Of a stretch of DNA of 64,000 nt, positions 32,583 through 43,451 are shown piece by piece. The DNA comes from Letharia columbiana. Taxonomy: Eukaryota; Ascomycota; Lecanoromycetes; Lecanorales; Parmeliaceae. A program made the position numbers and the translations under genes. The notes beneath the pieces are model-generated. The model had not been told where the DNA came from. It did not search any database and saw only the letters and a program-made list of their open reading frames with translations. The stretch covers positions 1 to 64,000 of the forward strand of contig NW_023501090.1 of NCBI RefSeq assembly GCF_014066305.1, given 5' to 3'. Each line of letters begins with the position of its first letter. Within the stretch, counting starts at the first letter, position 1.

Positions 32583-33040
32583 ATAAATTACCTAAAGGCA
32601 TCCGGCGAGTTTGAAAATGCCCCATTGGAAAACTCCATCAAGTCTACGATTTGGTCCAAGCAGCTGCATGAAGACACCTTGCTCAAGTACAAAGACCCTG
32701 ACGCTTGCAAAAATTGTGTTTGTGCGACTCGCGGCGAAGATGGCAGTCTTGCGGTCTTGCGATCTTATGAATCCAGACGTCATGACCCACTGTACGAGAT
32801 CTGCAAGATTTGGGAGGCCGCTAGAGCCGCCTCAGCAGCTTCCACTTTCCTCGAACCCATTCAAATAGGACAGAACCGTCAACTATTTGTGGATGGGGCA
32901 TTGACGGGCAGCAATGATCCTGTCCGAACAGCTAATGTTGAATCACAGTACGATATCGTCCGACACCTGCTTTCGCACGGCGCAGACTGTGCTCTCGAGC
33001 CAGGGAAAGGACAGCTGCATGATCATGAAACCCACACTGC
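32583..33040 (+). pseudogene. truncated patatin-like phospholipase / ankyrin gene
   Basis: The frame carries the C-terminal half of a fungal patatin domain: GEFENAPLENSIK, DACKNCVCAT, SYESRRHD, KIWEAARAASAASTFLEPI and VDGALTGSNDPV, where VDGAL corresponds to the catalytic Asp motif (D-G-A/G) of Ser-Asp dyad enzymes. An ankyrin-like piece follows (YDIVRHLLSHGADCAL). The nucleophile-bearing half (GxSxG) is absent upstream, and downstream the frame runs into the 3' end of the oppositely oriented permease gene. A decayed fragment of an NLR-like or patatin-ankyrin protein. Confidence 0.6.
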
Positions 33041-35042
33041 CTACACCTTCAACTTTTTTCTATCAAACACCGTCAACACCGTCCCATCCTTCAGCGTCAT
33101 CTGCCGCTCTGCATAATCGAATCGCCCTGCCCTCGGAAGTAGTACCCGCCATCCAAACCAATAGAGCACACCGCATGCCAGGACCGCGATGCCCACGACA
33201 GGATAGAGCCAGTACGGCAAGCTCGTATCCCCTTTCCCGCCCGGCGGCCTCAAGAAGGGCGCGACAAGCAAGAAACCTTGGCCGAGGAGGAAGAAGACGG
33301 GGACAGGCCACCAGGCTTTGAATGGTCTCGGCACTTGAGGCGAGCGCCAGCGCAGGATGAAGAGACCGATGCCGACGAAGACATAGATGACGGAGGATGG
33401 GTAGCCTTCGAGGTCGAGGATGAAGTCGTAGGCGTCGCCTGAGAGTCTTATCAGTCACCATTCTGGCGGAGTGAATTTAGTTGTAACAATAAAGACTCAC
33501 CAAACGGTATCGCCACAATGACGATGAAACTTGGGATGAAATGCAAAAGCAAGCCCGCAGAAGGCGCACCAAACGGCCATCCCGAAGCCCAGAATCGAGA
33601 TAAGGGAATGACACCTTCTTTCGCTAGCTCTTGGTTTACTCGGGCCTGAGCGAACGTGACGGTCAAGACGTTTCCGAATGCGGAAAGGGCGACAAGTACA
33701 CTATGAAGGCCCTGACGTCAGTAACCGTGCTGGCAGCTAGTACTTCACTGTCGGCAGATCGTACCTCAATGCTCGTTCAGCGGCCGCCCCGAAGACTCGG
33801 CCAAAGAAGTAGGTGGCTACGGTGTTTCCGCTGCTGGAGACCTCCCCAGGGGTCGCCGCGGCGAAGAAGGCGACGTTTGCGAGTAGGTATAAGACACCGC
33901 ATATGCCTAGGCCAAGGGGGCCGGCAACCTTGAGGGTTCGGACGGGGCGTCGAACTTCATTCAGGACATAGGCGGCGTTGGACCATCTGCACTGTTCAGC
34001 TTGGGCCCCGGGAGACAAGCAACTAGTTCCTTACCCGGCATAAGAATTCAAGACCTTGAACAAAGCGGTTGCGTATTCATAACCAGACGAAGACGATCCG
34101 GCGAAGGAATTCCTGAAGCTAGCCCCTGGATCTGGTATTTTGTGCACCTTTCCGCTGAGAACAACCCATCCGGTGATCACGATGAAGACAAGGACAACAA
34201 TCTTGATCACTCCAAGGATGTTCATGAGTTTGACACCGAGATTCGGGGTAAAGGTATGGATGCACGTAACGGCAATGATTACCGCAAGTGCGATCCCTCG
34301 TTCTCCCCATTCAGTCACGTTGTGATTTGCTGCAATTAATATGTTCTCTGCGAAGATGATACAACCGGACGCTGTAAGATTCTGTCAGTTTCATTCCCTG
34401 TGACAACATTCTAAGCCTTAACTTTCAGTATACGGCGTTTTCGGAAAGGTATTCAAGAATGCACGATGTAGCAAAACAAAAACAGAAGTGTTTCTGATCC
34501 CAACTCACCCGTAAAGCCAAGGAAGATGGCTTGGGTCGAGAAAACCACAGTAGCCAAGAAACGTGGCTGCCTATACACAGCCTCCAAGTAAACCTTCTCT
34601 CCACCACTTCTAGGGAACATGCACCCGAGTTCCAGCCACACGCAAAGACCAGCAAAGGAGAGTAACAACCCAAGGACCCATAGCATCAACGCGGCTCCGA
34701 CACTACCAACACTGCTGGTAATAGTCGCAGGCGTGGAGAAGATACCCGTCCCAATGATTCGGCCGATGCTAGATAGGCGCATCAATTCTCCCCCACCTAT
34801 GAACCACTTGAGGGGCGGACGACATACATGAGAAAAGTCGTGCTGAACAGCCCCAAATGCCGCCCCAATCCACCCGCGGTATCTTGCTCCAGCGTCAGAT
34901 CACCCGGCTGTGGAGTGCGACGCGCATCGAACTCCAACCTCTGAGCATCCGCGGAAGTCGCATCGTCGCTGGAGCTCCCCTCGACGGGAGATTTCTCATC
35001 GGAGCTCAAACCCAGCGTTAGTCCTTTGCGCCAGAGCACCAT
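33041..35042 (-). CDS. LAT-family amino acid permease (methionine permease MUP1-like)
   Basis: Twelve-helix plasma-membrane transporter of the APC superfamily. Six exons: 34828-35042, 34509-34768, 34035-34371, 33765-33986, 33501-33700 and 33041-33438, with introns of 59, 137, 48, 64 and 62 nt; 1632 nt, 543 residues. The cytosolic N-terminus is Ser/Asp-rich; helix 1 carries IIGTGIFSTP, the substrate-binding GTG-type break typical of the family. Other landmarks: GLCVWLELG, ASGCIIFAEN, WSNAAYVLNEVRRP and VLVALSAFGN. MUP1-like transporters import methionine or cysteine (family knowledge); the specificity is inferred. The 137-nt second intron is longer than the rest. No lesion. Confidence 0.93.
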
Positions 35043-35691
35043 CTCGAGGCAACGTAAGGGGTTTCAGATCGCAGAGCTGGTGAATTGAAAGGTAGATTAG
35101 GTCAGTCAATCGAAGTAGATGAAAAGTAGCAATGCGACTTCTTAAACACCAATCTCTGGGCACCAGTTTCATTCACATATCATCTCACAACATCAAATCA
35201 CATGGCGAAAGCGATTCCCATTGCGCACGCCATGCGGGGATCGGATAACATCATTTTTTTGAAGTACTTTGTTTTTAAAGCTGCCCTGCGTTATCTCGCC
35301 TCACAACCAGCCCCGACTCGAGCTGCCGCCATTGGAACGCAAGATTGAGATAAAGGTTTTGATAAGGCCATGGTTTCATTGGTTAGAAATCACTGCAAGA
35401 GTCTCAGGGTCAGCCTCGTGAAGATCCTCGCACCCAGAGAGGACATTTAAAAAAGTGCTCTGGGTTAAGAAACGCAGATAAGGTACCTTACTTTACCTTG
35501 GGTACATGTACACTTGCGGCTAAAAGGTTGCCAAGCCATCGGAGACATCCGCGCGAATCGTTTGCAATATTGAACTGGAAACGCCTCGCAGGAGGCTTCG
35601 AACACGTGGAAGTCGTCTCTTTCTAACCGAAGTCTTCCTAGCTCACATGTTACACCACTCAATCCACCTCAAGGGAACCATTTTCTCCGGT
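35043..35691. other. divergent intergenic region
   Basis: Lies between the minus-strand permease and the plus-strand ankyrin gene and presumably holds both promoters; nothing else seen. Confidence 0.4.
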
Positions 35692-38121
35692 ATGGATCCT
35701 CTATCGGTCACTGTCAGTAAAATAGCCATCACAGGTGCAATCTGGACTTCTGGAAAAGGTATTGCGTCATTACGCAAGAGAAATAAGTTGCACGATGTTC
35801 TTCTGCAGATCTCTTCGGTAGTTGATGGTCTTAGACTTGCGCCTGCAGGTGAGGGGGAAACCTATCGATGCCGGACGACAGAGTGGATACAGGAGCAGGT
35901 GAAAAAAGCAGATGAGACTATGATAGAGCTCGACAGACTTGGTCAAAAATGCTCCAAAGTGTCGAACTTGGGTCAAATCGAGTGGCCGAGGCGGAGGTGG
36001 CTGCAAAATCGGACGAAAGCAACGACCCTACTATCAGATGTCCAATCGATACGGGGAAAGCTGCTGAGCAGCTTGGCCATTATCAATTTGTGGGTACATT
36101 TTATTGCGTCCTCGTTCTCCGTTCGTAGGGAAAACATCGTTTGGCTTTGATGATATCAGAGACCGTAGCTAACGTCTTCACGTTCAAGGTCCTCCACTAT
36201 CCGCCTAGAGAACTCCACCAGCGAAGTTGTGTTCAATCAACAACAGGCTAGACAAATATTGTCCACTTTGATGGGCCAAATGACAGTACAAGGTTCACCG
36301 ATTCAAAAAGCACTATCAGACATTCAAGATGTGACAGAGGATCATGGGGGAAACCGGTCGGAGAGTGGATGTTCGGCCAAGCAAGCCGGCACACAGCCTG
36401 CCAACATCCGATGGAAAGCAAGCGGTGTTGAAGTCGGAAAACCTGAGACCTTACCCCCAACGACAACCGGGTTCCCTTGGGATTCCCGGTTTGCAAAAGA
36501 TGGCCAGGTGGCTCACACAGGGAAGCAGTGCTCACTATGGTGCAGCTGTGCCTGCCATTCTCGGAAAACCTTTTTTGTGCCGTCGCCGTTTGGTACTGTC
36601 TCGGGTTCCCCGTCGGGCCTACCTCTGCTGACACGTCGTTGTGCTGAGCATGCTTGCAAATGCCCGACTGGTCCCTCTGGCAGTATTGTCTATCGATTCC
36701 CTAGCTGGTTTTGGGGCCGTCTATTTGATATAACGATGAAATTTAGCCCCCTCCATGGCCCTGAAATCAACATCCGATTCCCACGAGGGGTCATGCCATA
36801 GAAATTGTACCTTTTTGCAATACATGGAGATACAAAAGGAGTAAAAAGTCTCTTTACGGAAGGCGCCGCATCGTCTTGGGACGTGAACGATCATGGGTCA
36901 TCGGCGCTTTACGTAAGTCATACGGCTTTCACCCTTGCCTACTTTGGTTTTCTTCCATGGTCTCTCCTCGTATACTTCAGATCTAGCAACTTACTCAATG
37001 ACGACCAGTTCGCTGCCATATCGGGTGATGTTGGTCTCTGTAGATTTCTGATAGAGCAAGGCGCCGACCCTCTGTTCGAGAATCAATACCACACGTACGC
37101 AGTATTTGATGCGCTAGTTGTGCGTGTCGACTGATGTGGTATTTTTAGGTCTCCGGTGTCTCTTGCATGAGAACGTATTCTTTCACAAGAGATGAAGCCT
37201 GATAAAGCCCCCGAATTTGCCGTCTCATTTGGTCGCATCGACTGCATCAACACGCTGCACTTCAAGCCCCTGCACAAGGCTGTACTCGGCCTCGTTCCTC
37301 TCCCTTTGGGACCTCTCCTTGACTGCTCTACTGCAGACATCAACGTCCAGGACCGAGAATGTCGTACCGGTCTATCATGGGCAACCACGAGGGACGACAT
37401 CGAATCATCGAGACTCCTGCTTGGACACGGCGCCGACGTCATCAAATCGGACAACCGAGGGTTCGGTCCAATTCATTCTGCCAAAAGTCTTCCCAGCCTC
37501 AAATTGTTGCTTGATCACAGCGTGGACATCATGTCGAAAACAGCAGTGGGCACTACACCCCTCCACTTTGTCTCTAGATATGGCCGTCACGACATGATGG
37601 AACTGATGGTGAAAGCTCATGCAGATTCAAATGCCTCAGACGCAGACGATACTCCGCTCATATGCTCCACTTATGACCATCAGCCTAAGTCCACGGAAAC
37701 GCTCCTCAAGCTTGGCGCAAAGCCGAACCTTGCGGCTAAGAGATCAGGTTTGACGGTGTTGCACTTCGCAGTGACTGACAATCAACATGATATCATACAA
37801 CAACTGCTCTCGCATAATGCAGACTGTACTCTCAAGGCAGAAAAAGAGCGGAACATAATCCATCTGGCAGTAATTCATGGAGATCGCACAACAATAGATA
37901 TCCTCAGTCAAGCTAGGCTGATGGGCATTGATCCGGAGGCGAGGGACTCTCTGGGCAAGACTGCTCGAGGATATTTCGAGGAGCAATCTGAAGAGAGCGC
38001 ACCAGGTACTGTGAGGCACGCTTTCACAGTGCGGCATAATACCCTCATCGCAAGAAGGGGATCACGAGAAGACGATGTATCACTCCCTGAAGTCTTTTAT
38101 GACGCTATCAAAGAGATTTAA
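35692..38121 (+). pseudogene. STAND-type N-terminus plus ankyrin repeats, two in-frame stops
   Basis: Exons 35692-36089, 36189-36912, 37009-37094 and 37149-38121 join with introns of 99, 96 and 54 nt to 2181 nt, exactly 727 codons. The start MDPLSVTVSKIAITGAIW is the fungal STAND/NACHT N-terminal signature; a Cys-rich CSCACHSRKTFF module and a YRFPSWFW block follow, then five to six ankyrin repeats (GDTKGVKSLF, LLGHGADV, LLLDHSVDI, LLSHNADC). Two codons are nonsense: TAG 36799-36801 and TGA 37168-37170. Both can derive by C-to-T change (CAG, CGA). Splice sites and frame are otherwise intact. Fungal relatives are thought to act in non-self recognition (family knowledge). Confidence 0.75.
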
Positions 38122-38202
38122 ATTACACGACGGACAGCGAAGGTAAACACGAGTGTCTTGGAAGCTCGGCAGCATCTTTCGAAATGCTTAAATGGTTACC
38201 AG

Positions 38203-38700
38203 GTCGAATTCCGATTTCATCGAGTCCGAGGAGTCATGCTCATCGTGTCGGCATCTTTCATTCCTTATGACCCGGTTACTTTACGGCCTCAAAGAATTAG
38301 CGTTTCCAATTCTTCCCCTTACGGATGCACTAGCTTCCCGCATCCGCGATCGTCTTCCTGAAATGGTCTCGGCTAAGGTAAGCGAGCGGCGCTATTTATG
38401 CACGTCAAAAGGGGTCGCTTTGAGATCCAATATTAGTCAACGTCTATCCAGGTTTGGCCAAAGAATACGCCTCCGGTCATCGCATTGACAAGGATCGGGC
38501 CACTATGTATATCAGATGATCAGATCGCAAGGAAAGTTTTGCCGTTTCTTCCGTCCAGATTGACTCTAGCCCAATCTACTTTTCAGGTGCCTTGCAGAAT
38601 GCAGCTAGCTAACCAGCACGTGGTTTCCCTTCTTGGCACCAAAGTTTGCCGGACTTGTGGATGGCAAACAGCTTTAACCTGTCCGGTAATCCGGGGATAG
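38203..38700 (+). CDS. possible two-exon ORF, unknown
   Basis: A reading frame with FIESEES, LLYGLKELAFPILPLTDALA and RLPEMVSAK ends at a GTAAGC donor (about 38376); after a TATCCAG acceptor near 38452, WPKNTPPVIALTRIGPL follows to a stop at 38700. No start codon or family identified. It could be a 3' relic of the preceding gene. Confidence 0.25.
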
Positions 38701-38974
38701 GGACGACTCCTCGCTAAGAATCATGGACTTTTCTTCAAGTCCAGTTTTCGATCGCGTTGCTCACGTTAGGATTCGTGGCTGGCCAATAGACTGGTTAGAC
38801 CAGTGGGTACGAAATGCTACCAGAGGAGGATGAGGATGATGATGATGATATAAAAGCACATTTCCCTCGACATTTCTCCAGAGTCTGGTGCTGGTAGACT
38901 AAGTGGCTTCTCTTGCTGGTTCTTATCATTTCACTCTTTAAGCTTCTTCTTTTCCCATCCAAACCACTGTCATT

Positions 38975-41459
38975 ATGTATAACCCTTTCATTCTCGCCGC
39001 TCTTGCGGCTCTCACATCTGCGCTTCCCTCGCCGCAGTTGATTGATCTGGTTGCCATCGAAGAATATCCTGACGCAGTCCGCGTGACCGCGCCCATCGAT
39101 ATTGTCAAAGACGTTGTTGCATCGCTCCCTGCAGCGCCCATAAGGCCACTCACCAGCATCATCTCGTCTTCAAAGCGGGACTTGACGGTGGAGAAGCGAG
39201 ATGGCGATTGTTCACCCTACCCTACAGGGTCCGGGCCTGTACCCTCCCCAGATACCGTGGACGCGTTCGAATCATTCCCAACGTTTGCAGTACGTCCAGC
39301 CTCATCTCCTCGTAAAGAGTAAGATTGACTTTTTCCAGGCAATGGCAACCGCTGCACCAACCACCGACGGTTACGAGGTTGTTTTCATCAACTCGAACGC
39401 CTCCTTGACTGCTTCAGATTACATGGGACTCTACACCCTTACCAGCTACGACACCCTCGGATGCGCTTCGCAATGCGACCAAGCATCTGGCTGCCAAGCA
39501 TTCAACATGTACATCGAACGAGACCCGAGCTTGAACGCTAGCGCCGACAATTGCCCAAATCCACCGAGCACGACTAACTACAAATGCACGCTCTGGGGCG
39601 CGCCTGTATCGGTAGAGGAAGCAACGAACTTTGGACAGTATCAGGATTCGTTCCAAGTCGTCATCGCTGGCTCTAACGGTATGTGAATCTCAATCTATCC
39701 ACACCAGTCAGTGTTCCCATCCACAACTTGCACCGGCTGACTTTGCCCCCCAAGCCTACAACAAAGACGCCCCTCCCCCAGCTTGCGACGGCTACAATGG
39801 CCCCACTGAATTAGGCGGTGCAATCAACGCCCCACCCTCATCCGGTAGCTATATGGGGTACCAGTATTTCCCCTTCAGCCAGAGCCAAGGCTATGATCCG
39901 CAAACGTGTGCCGATGCGTGTAATGCGCAGACGACGTACGATAGCGAGAACCTAGCCGCGGATGGTAGTTACATGGCATGCGTACGTGCTCCCTCTGATT
40001 TGAATTATTGTAGGGCTAATGGCGATAGATTTTTTTCAATGCTTATGTCCTATCTGAGGATGGCATTCCCCAAGGGCTGTATTGCTCGATGTACAATGAG
40101 ACGTGGGATGCGTCGTATGGGACGAACTACGGACAGTACCAGGGAGACGATCGGTATACTGTTTCAAGATCTTATAGCTACGCGCTTATGTAAGTCGATG
40201 GGCTTTCTCAGTTTGCCTTCGCGCGCAGAAATGCGTACGGTTTTCTTTCGAAACACACCCTGCCCTTTGAGTAAACCAACTACGATTCATCGAAAAGAGC
40301 GGGGAACTCCATCATTGGTACGGTTGGAATTCCTCGTTTCTTCTTGAAACTTTGCGCCTGAATCAGTGCTGCAAGTTGCGTGGGATTCTTAGATTTTGGC
40401 AGGTTACCCTTTGAACGGTTTGTTGATACATCCCCTCTTCATAGTGATCAACCCGACTCATCGGCAACATCGAACGTATCTTCTTCCGCAGCGCCTTCCG
40501 CAGCGCCTTCCGCAGTAACATCAGCAGCAGCAGTATCATCGTCGGTAGCATCGTCGTCGGTAGCATCCTCGTCGGTAGCATCCCCGTCGGTAATATCGTC
40601 GTCGGTAGCATCATCCACTGCTGTATCATCTACAGCTGCATATGCTGCAACAGCATCGTCCACAGCAGCATCGTCCACAGTAGTATCGTCTGCAACCACG
40701 TCTTCCACAACAACAATATCAACAGCAGCATCGTCGACCATAGTCTCATCGACAGCGGCATCTCCCATAACGGCTTCTTCAGCAGTAAAAATATCAACAG
40801 CAACTTCATCCCCATCCCCATCTTCCACTACCAAATCTTCCACCACACCATCCGCATCATCCAAAACAACATCAACCACAACAGCCTCGACCAAACCAGC
40901 CTCCTCAACCACAACCACATCCTCAACCTGCTCCGCCTCCGCCCTCGCCTGCCCGACCTTCAAACCCAGCCTCCCCTCCTGGTCCATCACCAACATCCTC
41001 GGCGCCACAACCTACGGCCTCCAATCCCCCGGCAGCACCCTCAAATCCAGCACCGCATCCGCCTCCGACACCTCCGCCTTCTACGCTTCCCTCCTCCCCT
41101 CCTCCGGCTCCAGCTCAGCCGCCTCCCTCACCCTATCCCAACCCCTCACCCTCTGCCCCGGCACAAACTACACCGTCAACATCGACTACGCGTTCGCGAA
41201 CCTCGGTGGCGGGCAGTGCAGCCTCAACGCCACGTACCCGAACACGTTGGCCTCGGGGAGGAGCGTGAGTGTTCCGATGGCGGTGGCGCAGGGGCAGCTG
41301 GGCGGGTGGGCGACGACGGGGTGGAAGTTCCAGGCGCCGGCGGTGGGCGGGAGTGGGAGTGCGGCGTTGGGGTTTGTGTTTGGGTGCAGTCAGGGGGGGT
41401 TGCATTTGATTTATCTGGATGATGTGAGGGTGGCGGTTTGGAAGGGGGATGCTTATTGA
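38975..41459 (+). CDS. large secreted protein with Cys-rich repeats, Ser/Thr linker and C-terminal carbohydrate-binding-like domain
   Basis: Five exons: 38975-39289, 39339-39678, 39755-39981, 40029-40189 and 40445-41459; introns 49, 76, 47 and 255 nt; 2058 nt, 685 residues. Signal peptide MYNPFILAALAALTSALPS; a KR site near residue 77 may be processed. Two apple/PAN-like Cys modules follow (CASQCDQASGCQAFNMY; CADACNAQT with FFNAYVLSEDG and YCSMYNETW). Next comes a 170-residue Ser/Ala/Thr/Val-rich linker, presumably O-glycosylated, then a beta-rich C-terminal domain (LTLCPGTNYTVNIDYAF, WATTGWKFQAP, LIYLDDVRV) like fungal carbohydrate-binding modules. Likely cell-wall associated. The 255-nt last intron is the least certain joint; a small exon inside it is possible. 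Confidence 0.8.
40460..40960 (+). repeat. in-frame low-complexity repeats (Ser/Ala/Val linker)
   Basis: Units such as GCGCCTTCCGCA (three copies) and GTCGGTAGCATC, about 12-15 nt long, encode SSV/SAA/TAS tracts inside the secreted-protein gene. Length variation between strains is likely. Confidence 0.75.
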
Positions 41460-42020
41460 TTGGGTTGATGGAGGTTAGGACGGGAGTGGGTGAGGTTGGG
41501 AGGGAGTACGGGAGTGAGGTGGGAATCATGTAGTAATGTTTATACTTAATACGACCCCAACGTCAATCAACTCCTGAAAAGCGGCACCCTACTCACGTCT
41601 TTGCGTTTTGCAAGACCAGTGGCTGCCCCAAGCTGGCGAATCTGGGAGATATAGTGTTTGAATGGCACATGCTGATTCATAAGACATCGACGTTTTAGGG
41701 CGTGCATGACGACTTGGTTCATCCAGACCCAGGGCCTGCTGATTGTTCCATCCTATCTATCGTCTTTCGCGTCTGCCGAGATATACATCTTGCCAACGGC
41801 TTCTGCAAAATTCTTTCTACGTCAAATTAGCATTTGATGCTTTTCGTAAGAGCCAACTTACCGTGTTTGGTTGGTAATTCACATAGGTCGGCCATTGCCA
41901 TGATCTCCACTCATCGTGACATTCTACGAGTAGCGTTTGACGGGACCACCTGAGATTTCCTGGCTTCCACAACATTCTAGGTTATAATTAGAAATAGTGA
42001 CAGGAGTCCAACGCACCGCA
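41460..42020. other. intergenic region
   Basis: No gene seen between the secreted protein and the tRNA. Confidence 0.4.
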
Positions 42021-42161
42021 TCCGATGTGGTCTAGTGGTTAGGATATCCGCCTCTCATTACTGAGAGACTCCAGTGCGCGGATGGCCGGGGTTCGATGTA
42101 CGTGGTTAGAAATTTTCTGAGATGCGCCTGATGTTGACATCAAGCTAGTCCCCGCATCGGA
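42021..42161 (+). tRNA. tRNA-Glu(CUC) with canonical intron and a 51-nt T-loop insertion
   Basis: Acceptor arms TCCGATG (42021-42027) and CATCGGA (42155-42161) pair 7/7. The A box lies at 42028-42039. Anticodon stem TCCGC (42047-42051) pairs with GCGGA (42078-42082) around CT-CTC-A and C. A 19-nt intron (42058-42076) follows position 37, and its TGAGAG pairs with the CTCTCA of the anticodon loop, as in normal eukaryotic pre-tRNAs. The T-arm CGGGG-TTCGAT (42087-42097) is separated from T-CCCCG (42149-42154) by 51 nt (42098-42148) beginning GTACGT and ending GCTAG, with TTGAC 14 nt before the end. Removal of both segments gives a complete cloverleaf. The insertion splits the B box. Either a gene with an ectopic intron or a recently interrupted tRNA. 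Confidence 0.85.
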
Positions 42162-42176
42162 AAAAACACAATTAAA

Positions 42177-42182
42177 TTTTTT
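42177..42182 (+). terminator. RNA polymerase III T6 terminator
   Basis: TTTTTT 15 nt downstream of the tRNA acceptor end; typical Pol III termination signal. Confidence 0.7.
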
Positions 42183-42563
42183 GCCCATATACTTGAATCT
42201 CGTGCTCTGTGTTTTTTCGCCTTGGAAAGGATCTGGCACCCATTGTGGAGCTCGCACATGATGTTGCCGAAGATTTACCGCGAGCGATGTTCGTGGCACG
42301 CTTTTCTGTGCCGAGGTACGCGAGTCTTATCGATAAGGACGAGGCATCTCCCAATACTCTTTCTATTCGCAGATTCTCACATTCATCGCTATATACTTAT
42401 CCTAAACTTATTATATCTACTCACCTTCCTGTACTTTTACGTCAGGATTAGACCCACCCATCGCCACTACAAGGAGCTCCAGATATTTACTGTATCCACA
42501 GTGAACCCTCCCGTCGCCTCTTACAACTTAGCCGTCTGGCATATGACGAACTCCGCCTAGGAA

Positions 42564-43451
42564 ATGGCGGTCCACGAGACGCAAGTTCAACCAGAAAGGG
42601 ACCAGCCTGCGAAGACTCCTTTGCCAGTATACTCTATGCTTCCGAGCGCCTTGCAAAACAGCCTGCAACCGCTGGTTTTGGTCCGAAGAAGCCTCACAGA
42701 CTACGGCCTTCGACCACGGAGAAGAGTCACCAGCCTAGACACGTACCGCAGTGAAAGTGAACATACACAGGTGGTCCCAGATAAGATGGCCGTAGCAGGC
42801 GAATGCACGGCAGACAGCGCAGAGGTCCCAGGCATAAGCTGGAAGTTTGCCCGCCATGGTAAGACGGTGCACACAAAAGGCAATCACCACAAAATTGTCT
42901 GACAAGAGTCAGGCTCGAGTATTCTTCAGACTTCACTTACAGAATCTCAGACCTCAGACGCTCAAAGCCAGGCTTTCTCCCGCCAGCTTTACCTTGACGC
43001 CATGGCATACCTAATCCAAGGCCTTCCTTCTGACCTCTCGGACCAAGAAATGCTTCACCTGAAAACCGCTCTACCAGACTCCCTGAAAGACTCGACTCCT
43101 CCCGAGACAACCCAATCTAGGCATCGAAATCCCTCACTCCTCCATCGCAGCCTCGCTTCCACAATTATAGCCATATGCCTACTACTTCGTCTGGCACTTC
43201 CTTATATCAAGCTCTTCATTGCAGCTGCCTCCAGCTACGATCGCACACACCATGTCAGGGAGAGAATATTTGCCTTCAGCGTCACTGCTGCAGATTTTCT
43301 TGGAAGGAGGAGCATGGCATTGGCCAGCACAGCTATGACCAATGAAGTCGTCTGGGGAGCAGTGAAATATTGGGTGGATGGAATACGTGGTGGCTTGAAC
43401 GAAGGGCTCGGCGAGGGGTTGAAGGTCATTGAAGCTCAAAACGAACCTTGA
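42564..43451 (+). CDS. conserved fungal protein with membrane segment
   Basis: Exon 1 42564-42858, intron of 84 nt (GTAAGA...TTACAG), exon 2 42943-43451; 804 nt, 267 residues. Splicing creates the continuous segment SQTSDAQSQAFSRQLYLDAM and AYLIQGLPSDLSDQEM, typical of an uncharacterised fungal family I recognise only by pattern. The first 100 residues are polar. A hydrophobic stretch SLASTIIAICLLLRLALPYI (about residues 165-185) is a likely membrane helix; the C-terminus contains two amphipathic stretches. Function unknown. Confidence 0.7.

Noticed and set aside
35692..38121. Alternative nuclear code (stop reassignment) to explain in-frame TAG/TGA
   Set aside because: Kinesin, RAD6, permease and others end at ordinary TAG/TGA/TAA at the expected length, so the standard code holds.
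42098..42148. T-loop insertion as a small transposon
   Set aside because: No target-site duplication or inverted ends; the boundaries are GT and AG and removal is exact, so an intron-like origin fits better.
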